DNA of 64,000 bases, taken from Pseudomonas sp. ICMP22404 (lineage in GTDB: Bacteria > Pseudomonadota > Gammaproteobacteria > Pseudomonadales > Pseudomonadaceae). Below are positions 1 through 8,036 of the stretch, in pieces (positions within the stretch are counted from its first letter, which is position 1; each line of letters starts with the position of its first letter). Position numbers and translations under genes: made by a program. The DNA lies in contig NZ_VCNG01000019.1 in the NCBI RefSeq assembly GCF_006227205.1, forward strand, positions 62,001-126,000, given 5' to 3'. A model generated the notes under the pieces. It did not search any database and was not told the DNA's origin. It saw only the letters and a program-made list of their open reading frames with translations.

Positions 1-516
1 GGTGCCGATCGCGCCATTCTCGTCGAATCCGCCGAAGAGCTGACTTCCCTGGCCGTGGCCAAGCTGCTCAAGGCCGTTGTCGACAAGGAACAGCCACAGC
101 TGGTGATCCTCGGCAAACAAGCCATCGACAGCGATAACAACCAGACCGGCCAGATGCTCGCCGCATTGAGCGGCTACGGTCAGGGCACCTTCGCCTCCAA
201 GGTCGAAGTGTCCGGCGACAGCGTTGCCGTGACCCGCGAAATCGACGGCGGCGCGCAGACCGTTTCCCTGAAGCTGCCGGCCATCGTCACCACCGACCTG
301 CGTTTGAACGAGCCGCGCTACGCGTCCCTGCCAAACATCATGAAAGCCAAGAAGAAGCCGCTTGAAGTGCTGACTCCTGACGCTTTGGGCGTTTCCACCG
401 CCTCCACCAACAAGACCCTGAAAGTCGAAGCGCCGGCTGCACGCAGCGCGGGCATCAAGGTCAAGTCGGTGGCTGAACTGGTCGAGAAACTGAAAAACGA
501 AGCGAAGGTAATCTAA
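1..516 (+). CDS. etfB: Electron transfer flavoprotein subunit beta (partial, N-terminus outside window)
   Basis: The reading frame is open from the first base, so the gene starts before the window; 171 C-terminal residues are present of the roughly 249 usual for the family. EtfB pairs with EtfA to form the FAD/AMP-containing heterodimer that passes electrons from acyl-CoA and other flavin dehydrogenases to ETF-ubiquinone oxidoreductase. The ILGKQAIDSDNNQTGQMLA stretch is the nucleotide-binding signature of the family. etfA begins 2 bases after the stop codon, so the two genes are clearly one operon. Confidence 0.97.
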   Translation, partial: GADRAILVESAEELTSLAVAKLLKAVVDKEQPQLVILGKQAIDSDNNQTGQMLAALSGYGQGTFASKVEVSGDSVAVTREIDGGAQTVSLKLPAIVTTDLRLNEPRYASLPNIMKAKKKPLEVLTPDALGVSTASTNKTLKVEAPAARSAGIKVKSVAELVEKLKNEAKVI

Positions 517-518
517 CT

Positions 519-1448
519 ATGACTATCTTGGTAATCGCCGAACACGACAACAAGGCGCTGGCTCCGGCCACGCTGAACACCGTTGCTGCCGCTGCCAAAA
601 TCGGTGGCGATATCCACGTTCTGGTAGCCGGTCAGGGCGCTGGCGCCGTGGCCGAAGCCGCCGCGAAAATCGCTGGTGTGGCAAAAGTGCTGTCGGCCGA
701 CAACGCCGCCTATGCGCACCAGTTGCCGGAAAACGTTGCACCACTGGTAGCCGAGTTGGGCAAGGGCTATAGCCACATCCTGGCTGCCGCTACTTCGAAC
801 GGCAAAAACATCCTGCCGCGGGTTGCCGCTGCCCTGGACGTCGACCAGATCTCCGAGATCATCTCGGTGGAAAGCGCCGACACCTTCCAGCGTCCGATCT
901 ATGCCGGTAACGCCATTGCCACCGTGCAATCGAGCGCTTCGGTCAAGGTCATCACCGTGCGTGCCACCGGCTTCGACCCGGTTGCAGCCGAAGGTGGCTC
1001 GGCCGCCGTCGAAGCCGTAGGCGCTGCCCACGACGCCGGTATTTCCAGCTTCGTCAACGAAGAACTGGCCAAGTCCGATCGTCCTGAACTGACCGCTGCC
1101 AAGATCGTCGTTTCCGGCGGCCGCGGCATGCAGAACGGTGACAACTTCAAGCACCTGTACGCCCTGGCCGACAAGCTGGGCGCTGCCGTCGGCGCTTCCC
1201 GCGCAGCGGTCGACGCAGGTTTCGTACCCAACGACATGCAGGTCGGCCAGACCGGCAAGATCGTTGCGCCACAGCTGTACATCGCCGTCGGTATCTCCGG
1301 CGCGATCCAGCATCTGGCCGGTATGAAGGACTCCAAGGTGATCGTTGCGATCAACAAGGACGAAGAAGCACCGATCTTCCAAGTGGCCGATTACGGCCTG
1401 GTGGCGGATCTGTTCGAAGCAGTCCCTGAGTTGGAGAAGCTGGTCTAA
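519..1448 (+). CDS. etfA: Electron transfer flavoprotein subunit alpha
   Basis: The protein has 309 residues, the normal length for EtfA. The N-terminal half (about 1-185) is the nucleotide-binding-like domain and the C-terminal half carries the conserved FAD-binding domain, including VGQTGKIVAPQLYIAVGISG (about residues 240-260) and the closing DYGLVADLFEAVPEL segment. It is the partner of EtfB and accepts electrons from beta-oxidation and amino-acid dehydrogenases in the cytoplasm. The start codon lies immediately after etfB. A strong hairpin terminator follows the gene. Confidence 0.98.
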   Translation: MTILVIAEHDNKALAPATLNTVAAAAKIGGDIHVLVAGQGAGAVAEAAAKIAGVAKVLSADNAAYAHQLPENVAPLVAELGKGYSHILAAATSNGKNILPRVAAALDVDQISEIISVESADTFQRPIYAGNAIATVQSSASVKVITVRATGFDPVAAEGGSAAVEAVGAAHDAGISSFVNEELAKSDRPELTAAKIVVSGGRGMQNGDNFKHLYALADKLGAAVGASRAAVDAGFVPNDMQVGQTGKIVAPQLYIAVGISGAIQHLAGMKDSKVIVAINKDEEAPIFQVADYGLVADLFEAVPELEKLV

Positions 1449-1470
1449 TCCGGCCTCTTCACTTATAAAG

Positions 1471-1556
1471 AGCCCGGCTTTGACCGTAGTGCAGCTCATT
1501 TAAGGTTCTTCTGAGTCCTTGAATGAGCGCAATACGGTCCTGGCCGGGCTTTTTAT
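1471..1556 (+). terminator. Long three-stem hairpin terminator after etfA
   Basis: Nested complementary arms are AGCCCGGC (1471-1478) with GCCGGGCT (1543-1550), ACCGTA (1483-1488) with TACGGT (1533-1538), and GCTCATT (1494-1500) with AATGAGC (1522-1528). A T run follows from 1550. The apical loop contains TTAAGGTT-N3-CTGAGTCC. The extended stem is unusually long for a simple intrinsic terminator. Confidence 0.85.
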
Positions 1557-1586
1557 TGTCTGCATTTTCAAGGGGAGCGTAACGCC

Positions 1587-2411
1587 ATGGATCTTCGCCG
1601 TTTGGCCGGCTGGTCGTTGCTGTGGGCGCTGGCGGGCGTGCCGGGTCTGTCTGTCGCCGCCGGCAAGTGCGAGCGGATGATCGCCACTGGCAGCCCGGAT
1701 GCGCCGCCTTATCTCTGGCAAGACCCTCAGGATCCCAAGCACTTGATCGGTGCCAGTGCCGACTTGCTGACCCAGGTGGCGGGAGAATTGGGCATCAAGG
1801 TCGAATTGCTCTATGCCGGCAAGCGCGCCCAGGCACTGGACGAGGTGCGCAGCGGGCGCATGGATCTACTTGCCGACGCCCCGTTGACGCCGACCGGGCT
1901 TGATTTCCTGGACTATGTCCATCCTCCCGTGCTGGACAACGATTACCTGGTCTGGACCCGCAAGGATTCCAAGCTGGTCGTCAACGGGCCCGAGGATCTA
2001 CACGGTCATCCCGGCGCCTTGTCGGAAAAGGCTCGCATGACTCAGGAATTCAGCCTCTTCGCCGAGCAGAGATTGTCCCTGGTCCGCACCTCCAACCTGA
2101 CCCAGGCCTTTCAGAAATTGCTGCTGGGAGAGGTGGAATATGTCCTCGCCGGGCGCTACTCGGGCCTGGCGATGGCGCAGACACTGGGCATGGCGAACGA
2201 CCTGCAAGCGGCTCCACAACCGGTGGATAAACCGGGGCTGTTCCTCGCGGTTTCCCATGACTCTGCCTGCAACGAGCCATGGTTGCGCGGACAGCTGGCG
2301 CAAAAGATGACAGAATTGGCCGCGTCCGGCCTGACGGAGGCTGTGTTGCAACGCAATCTCGAACGTTGGAACACACAGTTGCAGCCACCTGTCGGTGCCC
2401 CAAAACAGTAG
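1587..2411 (+). CDS. Periplasmic solute-binding protein (SBP family 3-like)
   Basis: The 274-residue protein begins with a Sec signal peptide (MDLRRLAGWSLLWALAG, cleavage near VAA). The mature part resembles amino-acid-type extracellular solute-binding proteins, with the pattern GASADLLTQVAGELGIKVE near residues 52-70 and a later LDFLDYVHPP segment. No permease or ATPase gene is adjacent, so it could be an orphan binding protein or a sensor-like protein rather than part of a complete transporter. It is preceded by GGGGAG about 8 bases upstream of the ATG. Ligand unknown. Confidence 0.8.
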   Translation: MDLRRLAGWSLLWALAGVPGLSVAAGKCERMIATGSPDAPPYLWQDPQDPKHLIGASADLLTQVAGELGIKVELLYAGKRAQALDEVRSGRMDLLADAPLTPTGLDFLDYVHPPVLDNDYLVWTRKDSKLVVNGPEDLHGHPGALSEKARMTQEFSLFAEQRLSLVRTSNLTQAFQKLLLGEVEYVLAGRYSGLAMAQTLGMANDLQAAPQPVDKPGLFLAVSHDSACNEPWLRGQLAQKMTELAASGLTEAVLQRNLERWNTQLQPPVGAPKQ

Positions 2412-2420
2412 GGAACATTA

Positions 2421-2780
2421 GTGACTATTCGACCTCTTTTCGCTGCCCTGGCCGTTCTGGCTCTGGCGGGCTGCGCAGCCGATCCGGCGCCGAATGAACA
2501 GATCCGCTTGACTGAACAGGCACTGGAGCAAGCCCGGGCGGTGGGTGCCACTGCCGATGAAGTGCCGGAACTGAAACTCGCCGAAGACAAGTTCGCCCGC
2601 GCCAAATCCAACATGGCCGACGCGTCGTACAAGAAAGCGCGCATGCGTGCCGAGCAGGCCGAGCTGGACGCACGTCTGGCCGAAGCGAAGGTGCTGACCC
2701 TCAAGAGCCAGGAGCAACTGAACGTGCTCGACACCCGCATCAAGCGCTTGCGCAAGCAACTGAGGGAGGATGCCCAATGA
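2421..2780 (+). CDS. DUF4398-type lipoprotein
   Basis: This 119-residue protein starts at a GTG. It has a lipoprotein signal peptide ending in LAGC, followed by a helical, charged region (residues 30-115) rich in Ala, Glu, Lys and Arg that is typical of DUF4398 proteins. Its last four bases overlap the start of the OmpA-family gene downstream (ATGA), so the two are translationally coupled. The likely location is the periplasmic face of the outer or inner membrane, perhaps pairing through its helices with the related N-terminal region of the next protein. Function unproven. Confidence 0.85.
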   Translation: MTIRPLFAALAVLALAGCAADPAPNEQIRLTEQALEQARAVGATADEVPELKLAEDKFARAKSNMADASYKKARMRAEQAELDARLAEAKVLTLKSQEQLNVLDTRIKRLRKQLREDAQ

Positions 2781-3586
2781 AGCACTCCCATGTGTTTGGC
2801 GGTTTGATCCTGGCGGGCCTGGCCAGCTTGTACGGCTGCGCGGGTCAACGCAGTGAAGTGGCACTGGAAAAAGCCAGTACCGATTTCCAGAAGGTGAAGG
2901 AAGACGCCAACGTCTTGCGCGCAGCGCCCAGGGACGTGATTCGCGCCGGTGAGTCGCTGGCTCGGGCCGATCGCCTGTCCAGTTACTGGGGCAGCGGTGA
3001 GGATGTACTGCATTACGCCTACCTCAGCCAGCGCTACAGTGAAATCGCCCGGGAACACAGTAACCAGGTGCTCAACGAAGAGCGCGCGGCAAAGCTCGAA
3101 CTGGAGCGCCAGCGTCTGCAGTTGGCCTTGCGCGAATCCAAGTTGCTCAGTGTCCAGCAGCAAGGCAAATGGCTGGAAGAGCAGATCATGGAGATGACCA
3201 CCACCCAGACCGATCGGGGCCTGGTGATGACCCTCGGCGATGTGTTGTTCGACACCGGCGAGGCTGAATTGAAGAACTCGGCCAACCGGGTGGTGCTCAA
3301 GATCGTGCAGTTCCTGCAGCTCAACCCCAAGCGAGTGGTGCGCATCGAAGGCTATACCGACAGCACCGGCGGCAAGCAGGAAAACCTCAAGCTGTCCCGA
3401 GACCGCGCACAGGCGGTGGCGGACGTGCTGGTAGACCTGGGGATTGATGACAAGCGCATCCAGGTCGAAGGCTACGGCGACGAGTTCCCGGTGGACGTCA
3501 ACGCCACCGAGCGTGGCCGGGCGCAGAACCGTCGGGTTGAAATTGTGTTCTCCGACGAGAAGGGCCAGCTCGGCGCTGCCCGCTAA
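2777..3586 (+). CDS. OmpA-family lipoprotein with DUF4398-like N-terminal region
   Basis: The protein has 269 residues. A lipobox (LYGC, about residue 21) is followed by a long alpha-helical region (about 25-140) like that of the preceding protein, and then an OmpA/MotB peptidoglycan-binding domain (about 150-260) with the hallmark IEGYTDSTGG and NRRVEIV motifs. It probably tethers the outer membrane to peptidoglycan. It overlaps the upstream lipoprotein gene by four bases and is followed by an intrinsic terminator, so the pair is a complete transcription end. Confidence 0.92.
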   Translation: MKHSHVFGGLILAGLASLYGCAGQRSEVALEKASTDFQKVKEDANVLRAAPRDVIRAGESLARADRLSSYWGSGEDVLHYAYLSQRYSEIAREHSNQVLNEERAAKLELERQRLQLALRESKLLSVQQQGKWLEEQIMEMTTTQTDRGLVMTLGDVLFDTGEAELKNSANRVVLKIVQFLQLNPKRVVRIEGYTDSTGGKQENLKLSRDRAQAVADVLVDLGIDDKRIQVEGYGDEFPVDVNATERGRAQNRRVEIVFSDEKGQLGAAR

Positions 3587-3604
3587 AGGGTCGCGTCACT
3601 GGAA

Positions 3605-3636
3605 AACCCGGCCCCCCAGGGGTGCCGGGTTTTTTT
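3605..3636 (+). terminator. Intrinsic terminator after the OmpA-family gene
   Basis: AACCCGGC (3605-3612) pairs with GCCGGGTT (3624-3631) and is followed by a run of seven T residues. Confidence 0.92.
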
Positions 3637-3683
3637 GTGCTTGTAGTTCGCACATTCGCACACAGTTGGGGCTGTCACTGCAC

Positions 3684-3719
3684 TGTACGGTCGAGTAATC
3701 TGGCAACTGTCCCCGTACA
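3684..3719. promoter_or_regulatory. Inverted repeat upstream of the MocR-type gene
   Basis: TGTACGG (3684-3690) and CCGTACA (3713-3719) form a perfect 7-bp inverted repeat 66 to 101 bases before the regulator start. MocR proteins often bind sites next to their own gene, so this is a candidate autoregulatory operator. The role is inferred from position and symmetry only. Confidence 0.4.
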
Positions 3720-3784
3720 CTTCTAAACTGTTCCGGTATCGTTTCCTACAAGAACAACATGCCCGTGAAATCGAGTGCTGCGTC

Positions 3785-5227
3785 ATGACCAACCTCCTGC
3801 TCTACCAACGTATTGCTCAGCAACTGGCCGAAGACATCCGCCGGGGTGTGTATCAGCCCGGTGAACGCGTGCCGTCGGTGCGCAAGATGAGTTCGCAGCT
3901 CAACGTCAGTCACGCGACGGTGTTGCAGGCCTATGCCAACCTTGAGGACCAGGGGCTGATTCGTGCGCGGCCGCAATCGGGTTACTACGTGCACCAGACG
4001 CCGGCGCTTACGGCGCCGACTCCGGATATCGCCCGGGTAGAGCGTCCGGGGTTGGTGACTCGCAGCAGTATCATCCAACAGGTATTGGTCGAGTCCCGTC
4101 GCGAAGGGGTATTTCCGTTGGGCGCGGCGGTGCCGAGTGTGGATTACCTGCCTGTACGGGCACTGCATCAGCAGTTGGCCAAGGTCACGCGCTTCCACAG
4201 CCCGCGGGCGTTCAGCTACATGTTCAGCCCCGGCTTCGAACCGTTGCGTCGTCAGGTGGCGATTCGCATGCGCGATGCCGGTGTCGTGGTGGACCCTTCC
4301 GAAGTGGTGATTACCCACGGTTGTGTCGATGCGCTGCAAATGTCCCTGCGGGTACTGACCCGGCCGGGGGATCTGATTGCCGCCGAATCGCCCACTTACT
4401 ATGGTTTGCTGCAACTGGCGGATCTGTTGGGCCTCAAGGTCATCGAGATCCCCAGCGACCCGGTGACCGGCATGAGCCTGGAGGCCCTGCAACTGGCGGC
4501 CAACCAGTGGTCGATCAAGGCGCTGGTGCTGACCACGCGGCTGAGCAATCCCCTCGGCGGTACCATGCCTGAGGAGCGGCAGAAGCAACTGTTGCGCCTG
4601 GCTTCGGACTTCGACATTCAGGTGGTCGAGGATGACATCTACGGCGAGTTGATGTTCGAGCAGGGGCGGACCAAGGCACTCAAGGCCTATGACCGGCTAG
4701 ACCGGGTCATCTACTGTTCGAGCTTTTCCAAGACGTTGTCGCCGGGCGTACGCATCGGCTGGATGATCGCCGGTAAATTCCAGCAGGAGATCCAGCGACT
4801 GCAGACGTTCAGTACACACTCGGCGTGCAGCGTCACGCAGATGGGCATCGCGGCCTATCTGGAAAATGGCGGCTATGACCGCCATCTGCGCTATATCCGC
4901 CAGGAGTACCGCAAGAACCTCAGTGCCTTCCAGCTGGCGGTGCAACAGTACTTCCCCGAAGGCACGCAAATGAGTCGTCCCACCGGTGGCTTCATCCTGT
5001 GGGTCAGCTTGCCGGGGCGGGTCAATACCCAGGAGCTGCACGTCCGGGCGTTGCAACAGGGGATCAGTATCGCGCCGGGGTTGATCTTCAGTAACACCGA
5101 GCAGTTCAACCACTGCATTCGCCTGAACTGCGGCATACCCTGGAACCGCGAGGCGGAACGGGCGTTGATGACATTGGGGCTGTTGGCCACGCAATTGTGC
5201 CAGGAGACCGCCAGCGGTTTCCTGTAG
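3785..5227 (+). CDS. MocR-type regulator: GntR winged helix fused to a PLP aminotransferase-like domain
   Basis: The protein has 480 residues. Residues 1-75 form a GntR winged-helix domain (GERVPSVRKMSSQLNVSHAT). The remainder is a fold-type I aminotransferase domain with the PLP lysine in SSFSKTLSPGVRIGWM near residue 317 and the Asp/Tyr of VVEDDIYGEL. Proteins of this build act as transcription factors that sense PLP or amino compounds; examples are PdxR, GabR and EhuR. No obvious target operon is adjacent. The downstream gene runs in the same direction but is unrelated, so the regulon is unknown. Confidence 0.93.
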   Translation: MTNLLLYQRIAQQLAEDIRRGVYQPGERVPSVRKMSSQLNVSHATVLQAYANLEDQGLIRARPQSGYYVHQTPALTAPTPDIARVERPGLVTRSSIIQQVLVESRREGVFPLGAAVPSVDYLPVRALHQQLAKVTRFHSPRAFSYMFSPGFEPLRRQVAIRMRDAGVVVDPSEVVITHGCVDALQMSLRVLTRPGDLIAAESPTYYGLLQLADLLGLKVIEIPSDPVTGMSLEALQLAANQWSIKALVLTTRLSNPLGGTMPEERQKQLLRLASDFDIQVVEDDIYGELMFEQGRTKALKAYDRLDRVIYCSSFSKTLSPGVRIGWMIAGKFQQEIQRLQTFSTHSACSVTQMGIAAYLENGGYDRHLRYIRQEYRKNLSAFQLAVQQYFPEGTQMSRPTGGFILWVSLPGRVNTQELHVRALQQGISIAPGLIFSNTEQFNHCIRLNCGIPWNREAERALMTLGLLATQLCQETASGFL

Positions 5228-5299
5228 GTATCAGCGGGCTTGTCAGCGTCGGATTATCAGGCGAGCATGTACTTCTCTGCCGTAAGTGCCGTTGTCTTT

Positions 5300-5773
5300 A
5301 TGAAAGCCATTGCTCCTGCCTCCTGGGTTTTGATCGGCCTGCTGACTGCCTTCCATGCCGCAGGCGTCGTGGCGGCTTCGGTGCAAGAAAAACCGGTCGC
5401 CAGCGCCACCCAAAATGCGTCGAAAAAGCCACCGGCGGCGAAGAAGAAAGTCGCTAAAAAAACGGCTTCCTCGCAGAAGAAACGGGCCCCTATTGCCTCG
5501 AAGAGCAAATCCGCCCATGAGGTTGCCAAGACTCCATTACCACCGGCCAACCTGGATCTGAGCCTGCCCCATGACATGGTTCAGCAGCTGCAACCACCCG
5601 GGAAGGTGCCGCTGCCCAAGCGTGAGTCGTTGCTACCGTCGATGTTCGAGCAGAAGCCGGACCCGTTCCAGCTCAATGGCCGCCTGCTGAATAACGAAAT
5701 GCAGCTGCCACTGCGTAATTCGGAGCGCCGGGAAGTGGAGGGTGCGGCCCTGGATTTCGAATTCAAGCGATAA
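5300..5773 (+). CDS. Secreted or anchored lysine/alanine-rich protein of unknown function
   Basis: I chose the ATG at 5300 because it gives a clean signal-like segment (MKAIAPASWVLIGLLTAFHA). A further in-frame start at 5240 would put 20 residues in front of it. The 157-residue product has a low-complexity Lys/Ala/Ser-rich stretch (about residues 40-80) followed by a Pro-rich conserved-looking tail (LSLPHDMVQQLQPPGK and LNNEMQLPLRNS). Similar Pseudomonas proteins have been labelled after translation initiation factor 2 because of the Lys/Ala repeats, but nothing here supports that role. Confidence 0.65.
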   Translation: MKAIAPASWVLIGLLTAFHAAGVVAASVQEKPVASATQNASKKPPAAKKKVAKKTASSQKKRAPIASKSKSAHEVAKTPLPPANLDLSLPHDMVQQLQPPGKVPLPKRESLLPSMFEQKPDPFQLNGRLLNNEMQLPLRNSERREVEGAALDFEFKR

Positions 5774-5917
5774 ATCTTCGGTGAATACAATTCGACGCTG
5801 ACTGCCCGGTCATCTTCCGTTGGGTGAAAAAACACGCAGACGGTAATTTAAAACGAGTGTTTAAGCCGCTACTCTGTGTTCCGTTATTGGGCCATTACCC
5901 GTGAGGATGTTGTCGTC

Positions 5918-6172
5918 ATGAAATGCCGTGAAGGCTGTGGCGCCTGTTGCATTGCCCCTTCCATCAGTTCGTCGATCCCCGGCATGCCCCATGGCAAGCC
6001 GGCGGGAGAACGTTGTGTGCAATTGTCGGTCGATAACTTGTGCCGGATCTTCGGCCAGCCGGAACGTCCGGCGGTGTGCTCGGGTTTCGCGGCCGACATT
6101 GAGGTCTGCGGCAACAGCCGTGAGGAAGCCATCCGGCTGATCGGGTGGTGGGAGCAGGCCACTGCGGTGTAA
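5918..6172 (+). CDS. YkgJ-family cysteine cluster protein
   Basis: This short 84-residue protein begins MKCREGCGACCIAPS and has further cysteines at CVQLSVDNLCRIF, CSGF and EVC. The CxxxCxxCC-type pattern is that of the YkgJ (CxxCxxCC) family, which is thought to bind zinc or an Fe-S cluster. An earlier in-frame start at 5876 lacks family similarity, so the ATG at 5918 is preferred. The molecular role of the family is not established. Confidence 0.85.
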   Translation: MKCREGCGACCIAPSISSSIPGMPHGKPAGERCVQLSVDNLCRIFGQPERPAVCSGFAADIEVCGNSREEAIRLIGWWEQATAV

Positions 6173-6251
6173 TGGGTCAATGGACTGGGCTGATGGTGAA
6201 GCCCAATGACGAAACTCAACTGACCGGACTTCGACAATAAGGAAAAAAACT

Positions 6252-6860
6252 ATGGGTTCGCTGCATCGTATGGCTGTGTTGTGTGGCTTGAGTGCATTTT
6301 TGGCAACCGCAACTGCGCAGGCGGAAGACTGGCAGGTCGTCAAGGAGCAGGACGGTATCAAGGTTTCTCTTAGTGAAGTGGCCGGCTCCAAGTACAAGGC
6401 CTACCGCGGCGTGACGGTCATGAAAACCAGCATGACGAAGTTGCGGGCCCTGCAGGAAGATGTCCCGGGTGCCTGTGCCTGGATTCATGAGTGCAAAACC
6501 CAGAAGCTGCTCAAGCACGAAGGCAACCAGAGCTGGACCTACACCCAGTTCAATACGCCATGGCCGGTCACGTCCCGGGATTCGGTGTTGCAAGTCACCA
6601 CCGTCGAAGGCGCCGATGGCAGCCTGACCCGCAACCTCAAGGGTGTACCGACCTACCTGCCGGAAGAGAAGGGGTTTGTGCGAGTGGCCCAGGTCGATGG
6701 CTTCTGGAAATTCACGCCCAAGGGCGCGGACCAGATCGAGGTGACCTATCAGGTCCACACCGAACCCGGTGGTGATGTACCGTCCTGGCTGGCCAACAAA
6801 TTCGTGGTGGATGCACCGTTCAACACCTTGAAGGCCTTGAGGGAACGTGCCGAGAAATAA
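6252..6860 (+). CDS. START-domain lipid-binding-like secreted protein
   Basis: The 202-residue protein has an N-terminal signal peptide (cleavage near TATAQA-ED). The rest matches the START/polyketide-cyclase fold: WQVVKEQDGIKV, the WIHECKTQKLL segment, and the SWTYTQFNTPWPVTSRD motif characteristic of bacterial START proteins. It is predicted to bind a hydrophobic ligand in the periplasm. It is followed by an intrinsic terminator and appears to be a single-gene unit with a purine-rich ribosome-binding site (AAGGAAAAAAAC) before the ATG. Confidence 0.85.
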   Translation: MGSLHRMAVLCGLSAFLATATAQAEDWQVVKEQDGIKVSLSEVAGSKYKAYRGVTVMKTSMTKLRALQEDVPGACAWIHECKTQKLLKHEGNQSWTYTQFNTPWPVTSRDSVLQVTTVEGADGSLTRNLKGVPTYLPEEKGFVRVAQVDGFWKFTPKGADQIEVTYQVHTEPGGDVPSWLANKFVVDAPFNTLKALRERAEK

Positions 6861-6890
6861 TCGTCAGGCTTGATGGATGCCCACACGGAG

Positions 6891-6912
6891 ACCGCCTGCC
6901 AGGCGGTCTTTT
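6891..6912 (+). terminator. Intrinsic terminator after the START-domain gene
   Basis: ACCGCCT (6891-6897) pairs with AGGCGGT (6901-6907) across a three-base loop and is followed by CTTTTCGTTT. Confidence 0.85.
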
Positions 6913-7007
6913 CGTTTGTGCCGTCCAGGTAATCAGCGGAACGATTATTCACACCCAAAGGTCGAGATAGAGGTAAGCCCGGCCATGATTTGATCGAGGA
7001 GACACTA

Positions 7008-7244
7008 ATGCACAAGTGGGAAATCACGTTCGTTGATGACCACGGCGAAGCGATCGCCGAGCAGTTCGACTATGACCAGGAGCCCACCATGGAGCAGGCG
7101 GCACAGTTGATTCGTGAAAGATTGCTCCCGGTGCCCGCCAAGTTGGACCTCAATGACCTGGAAGGGCGAACTGCCGAGCCAACGGTCAAGAATCTCAAAT
7201 CCCAGCACAGCATCGAAATCATCAGCATTACACCGATTTCATGA
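7008..7244 (+). CDS. Small conserved hypothetical protein (78 aa)
   Basis: The ATG at 7008 has a strong GAGGAG ribosome-binding site 8 bases upstream, which decides it over an in-frame ATG at 6990. The product is acidic and soluble (MHKWEITFVDDHGEAIAEQF) with no recognised motif or membrane segment. It sits between a terminator and the RraB-like gene. I do not recognise the family. Confidence 0.7.
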   Translation: MHKWEITFVDDHGEAIAEQFDYDQEPTMEQAAQLIRERLLPVPAKLDLNDLEGRTAEPTVKNLKSQHSIEIISITPIS

Positions 7245-7447
7245 AGTTCGTGGCCTGGCCCCGCTTGGCAGTGGCTATCACTTGAGGCTACTCTGCAATG
7301 GAGATCAGCGAAAGGATCGCCAAGGTCCGGTCTTGTCAGCTACATGCTTGTGTCCCGACGGTCATTTGATGCCGTATCGCTTGCAATCCACGGGTTGCCC
7401 GCGTGGGAAGACGGAAAGTCTATCCATCGATCTGAGGAGGACGTTTC

Positions 7448-7789
7448 ATGAGCACAGCCTATCAAGAAGACATCAGCACCAGTGTGTTGCGCCGCATGAA
7501 AGAAGGCGGGTTCGATTTCTCACGATTCCATCCTATCGAGTTCTACGCCATTTTCCCGGACGAGGAGCGGGCGCGCAGGGCGGCGGGTCATTTTCGGGGT
7601 GAGTCATTGAACGCACAGATCAGCGCACGGGACGACGGTGCCTGGTCATTGGAACTGAGCCGGGTGATGTATGCCACTTACGATGACATTGGAGATTTCG
7701 AGCAAGACTTCGAAGCGGTGGTGGAGCCCTTGGGCGGCATCATCGAAGGTTGGGGGGTGAAGCAGGAGATCCGGCGTCTCCAGGCCTGA
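7448..7789 (+). CDS. RraB-like ribonuclease E inhibitor family protein
   Basis: The 113-residue acidic protein has the alpha/beta ferredoxin-like arrangement of the RraB family: HPIEFYAIFPDEERARRAAGHF, then YATYDDIGDFEQDFEAVVEPLGGIIEGWGV at the C-terminus. In Escherichia coli RraB binds RNase E and modulates mRNA decay; whether the Pseudomonas homologue does so is inferred. The ATG is preceded by GAGGAGG 7 bases upstream. A hairpin terminator follows 22 bases after the stop. Confidence 0.8.
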   Translation: MSTAYQEDISTSVLRRMKEGGFDFSRFHPIEFYAIFPDEERARRAAGHFRGESLNAQISARDDGAWSLELSRVMYATYDDIGDFEQDFEAVVEPLGGIIEGWGVKQEIRRLQA

Positions 7790-7810
7790 TATCCGTGCCC
7801 TGCCACACCA

Positions 7811-7840
7811 CAACGGCTGACCTTCGGGTTGGCCGTTTTC
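7811..7840 (+). terminator. Intrinsic terminator after the RraB-like gene
   Basis: AACGGC-TGACC pairs with GGTTG-GCCGTT around a TTCG tetraloop and is followed by a short T run (TTTTC). Confidence 0.8.
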
Positions 7841-8036
7841 GTGTGTGCAGTCTGTAGCCGAGCGCTGACAGATGCTGCGTCACAGCCACCCATCGCCATG
7901 AACCTGACTGATCTATCCCGAACAGGCTTTGTACCTGGTTGTGTCGAGTAGAGGCCATGTCTGTCTTCCATGACTATGCTTGGGAGTATTACCAAAGGGA
8001 CACTTGGGTGGTCGAGGGATTGAAGGACGGATGGCC

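Noticed and set aside
513..1499. Minus-strand open frame opposite etfA
   Set aside because: It overlaps etfA entirely and has low-complexity, non-conserved composition; it is a GC-driven shadow frame.
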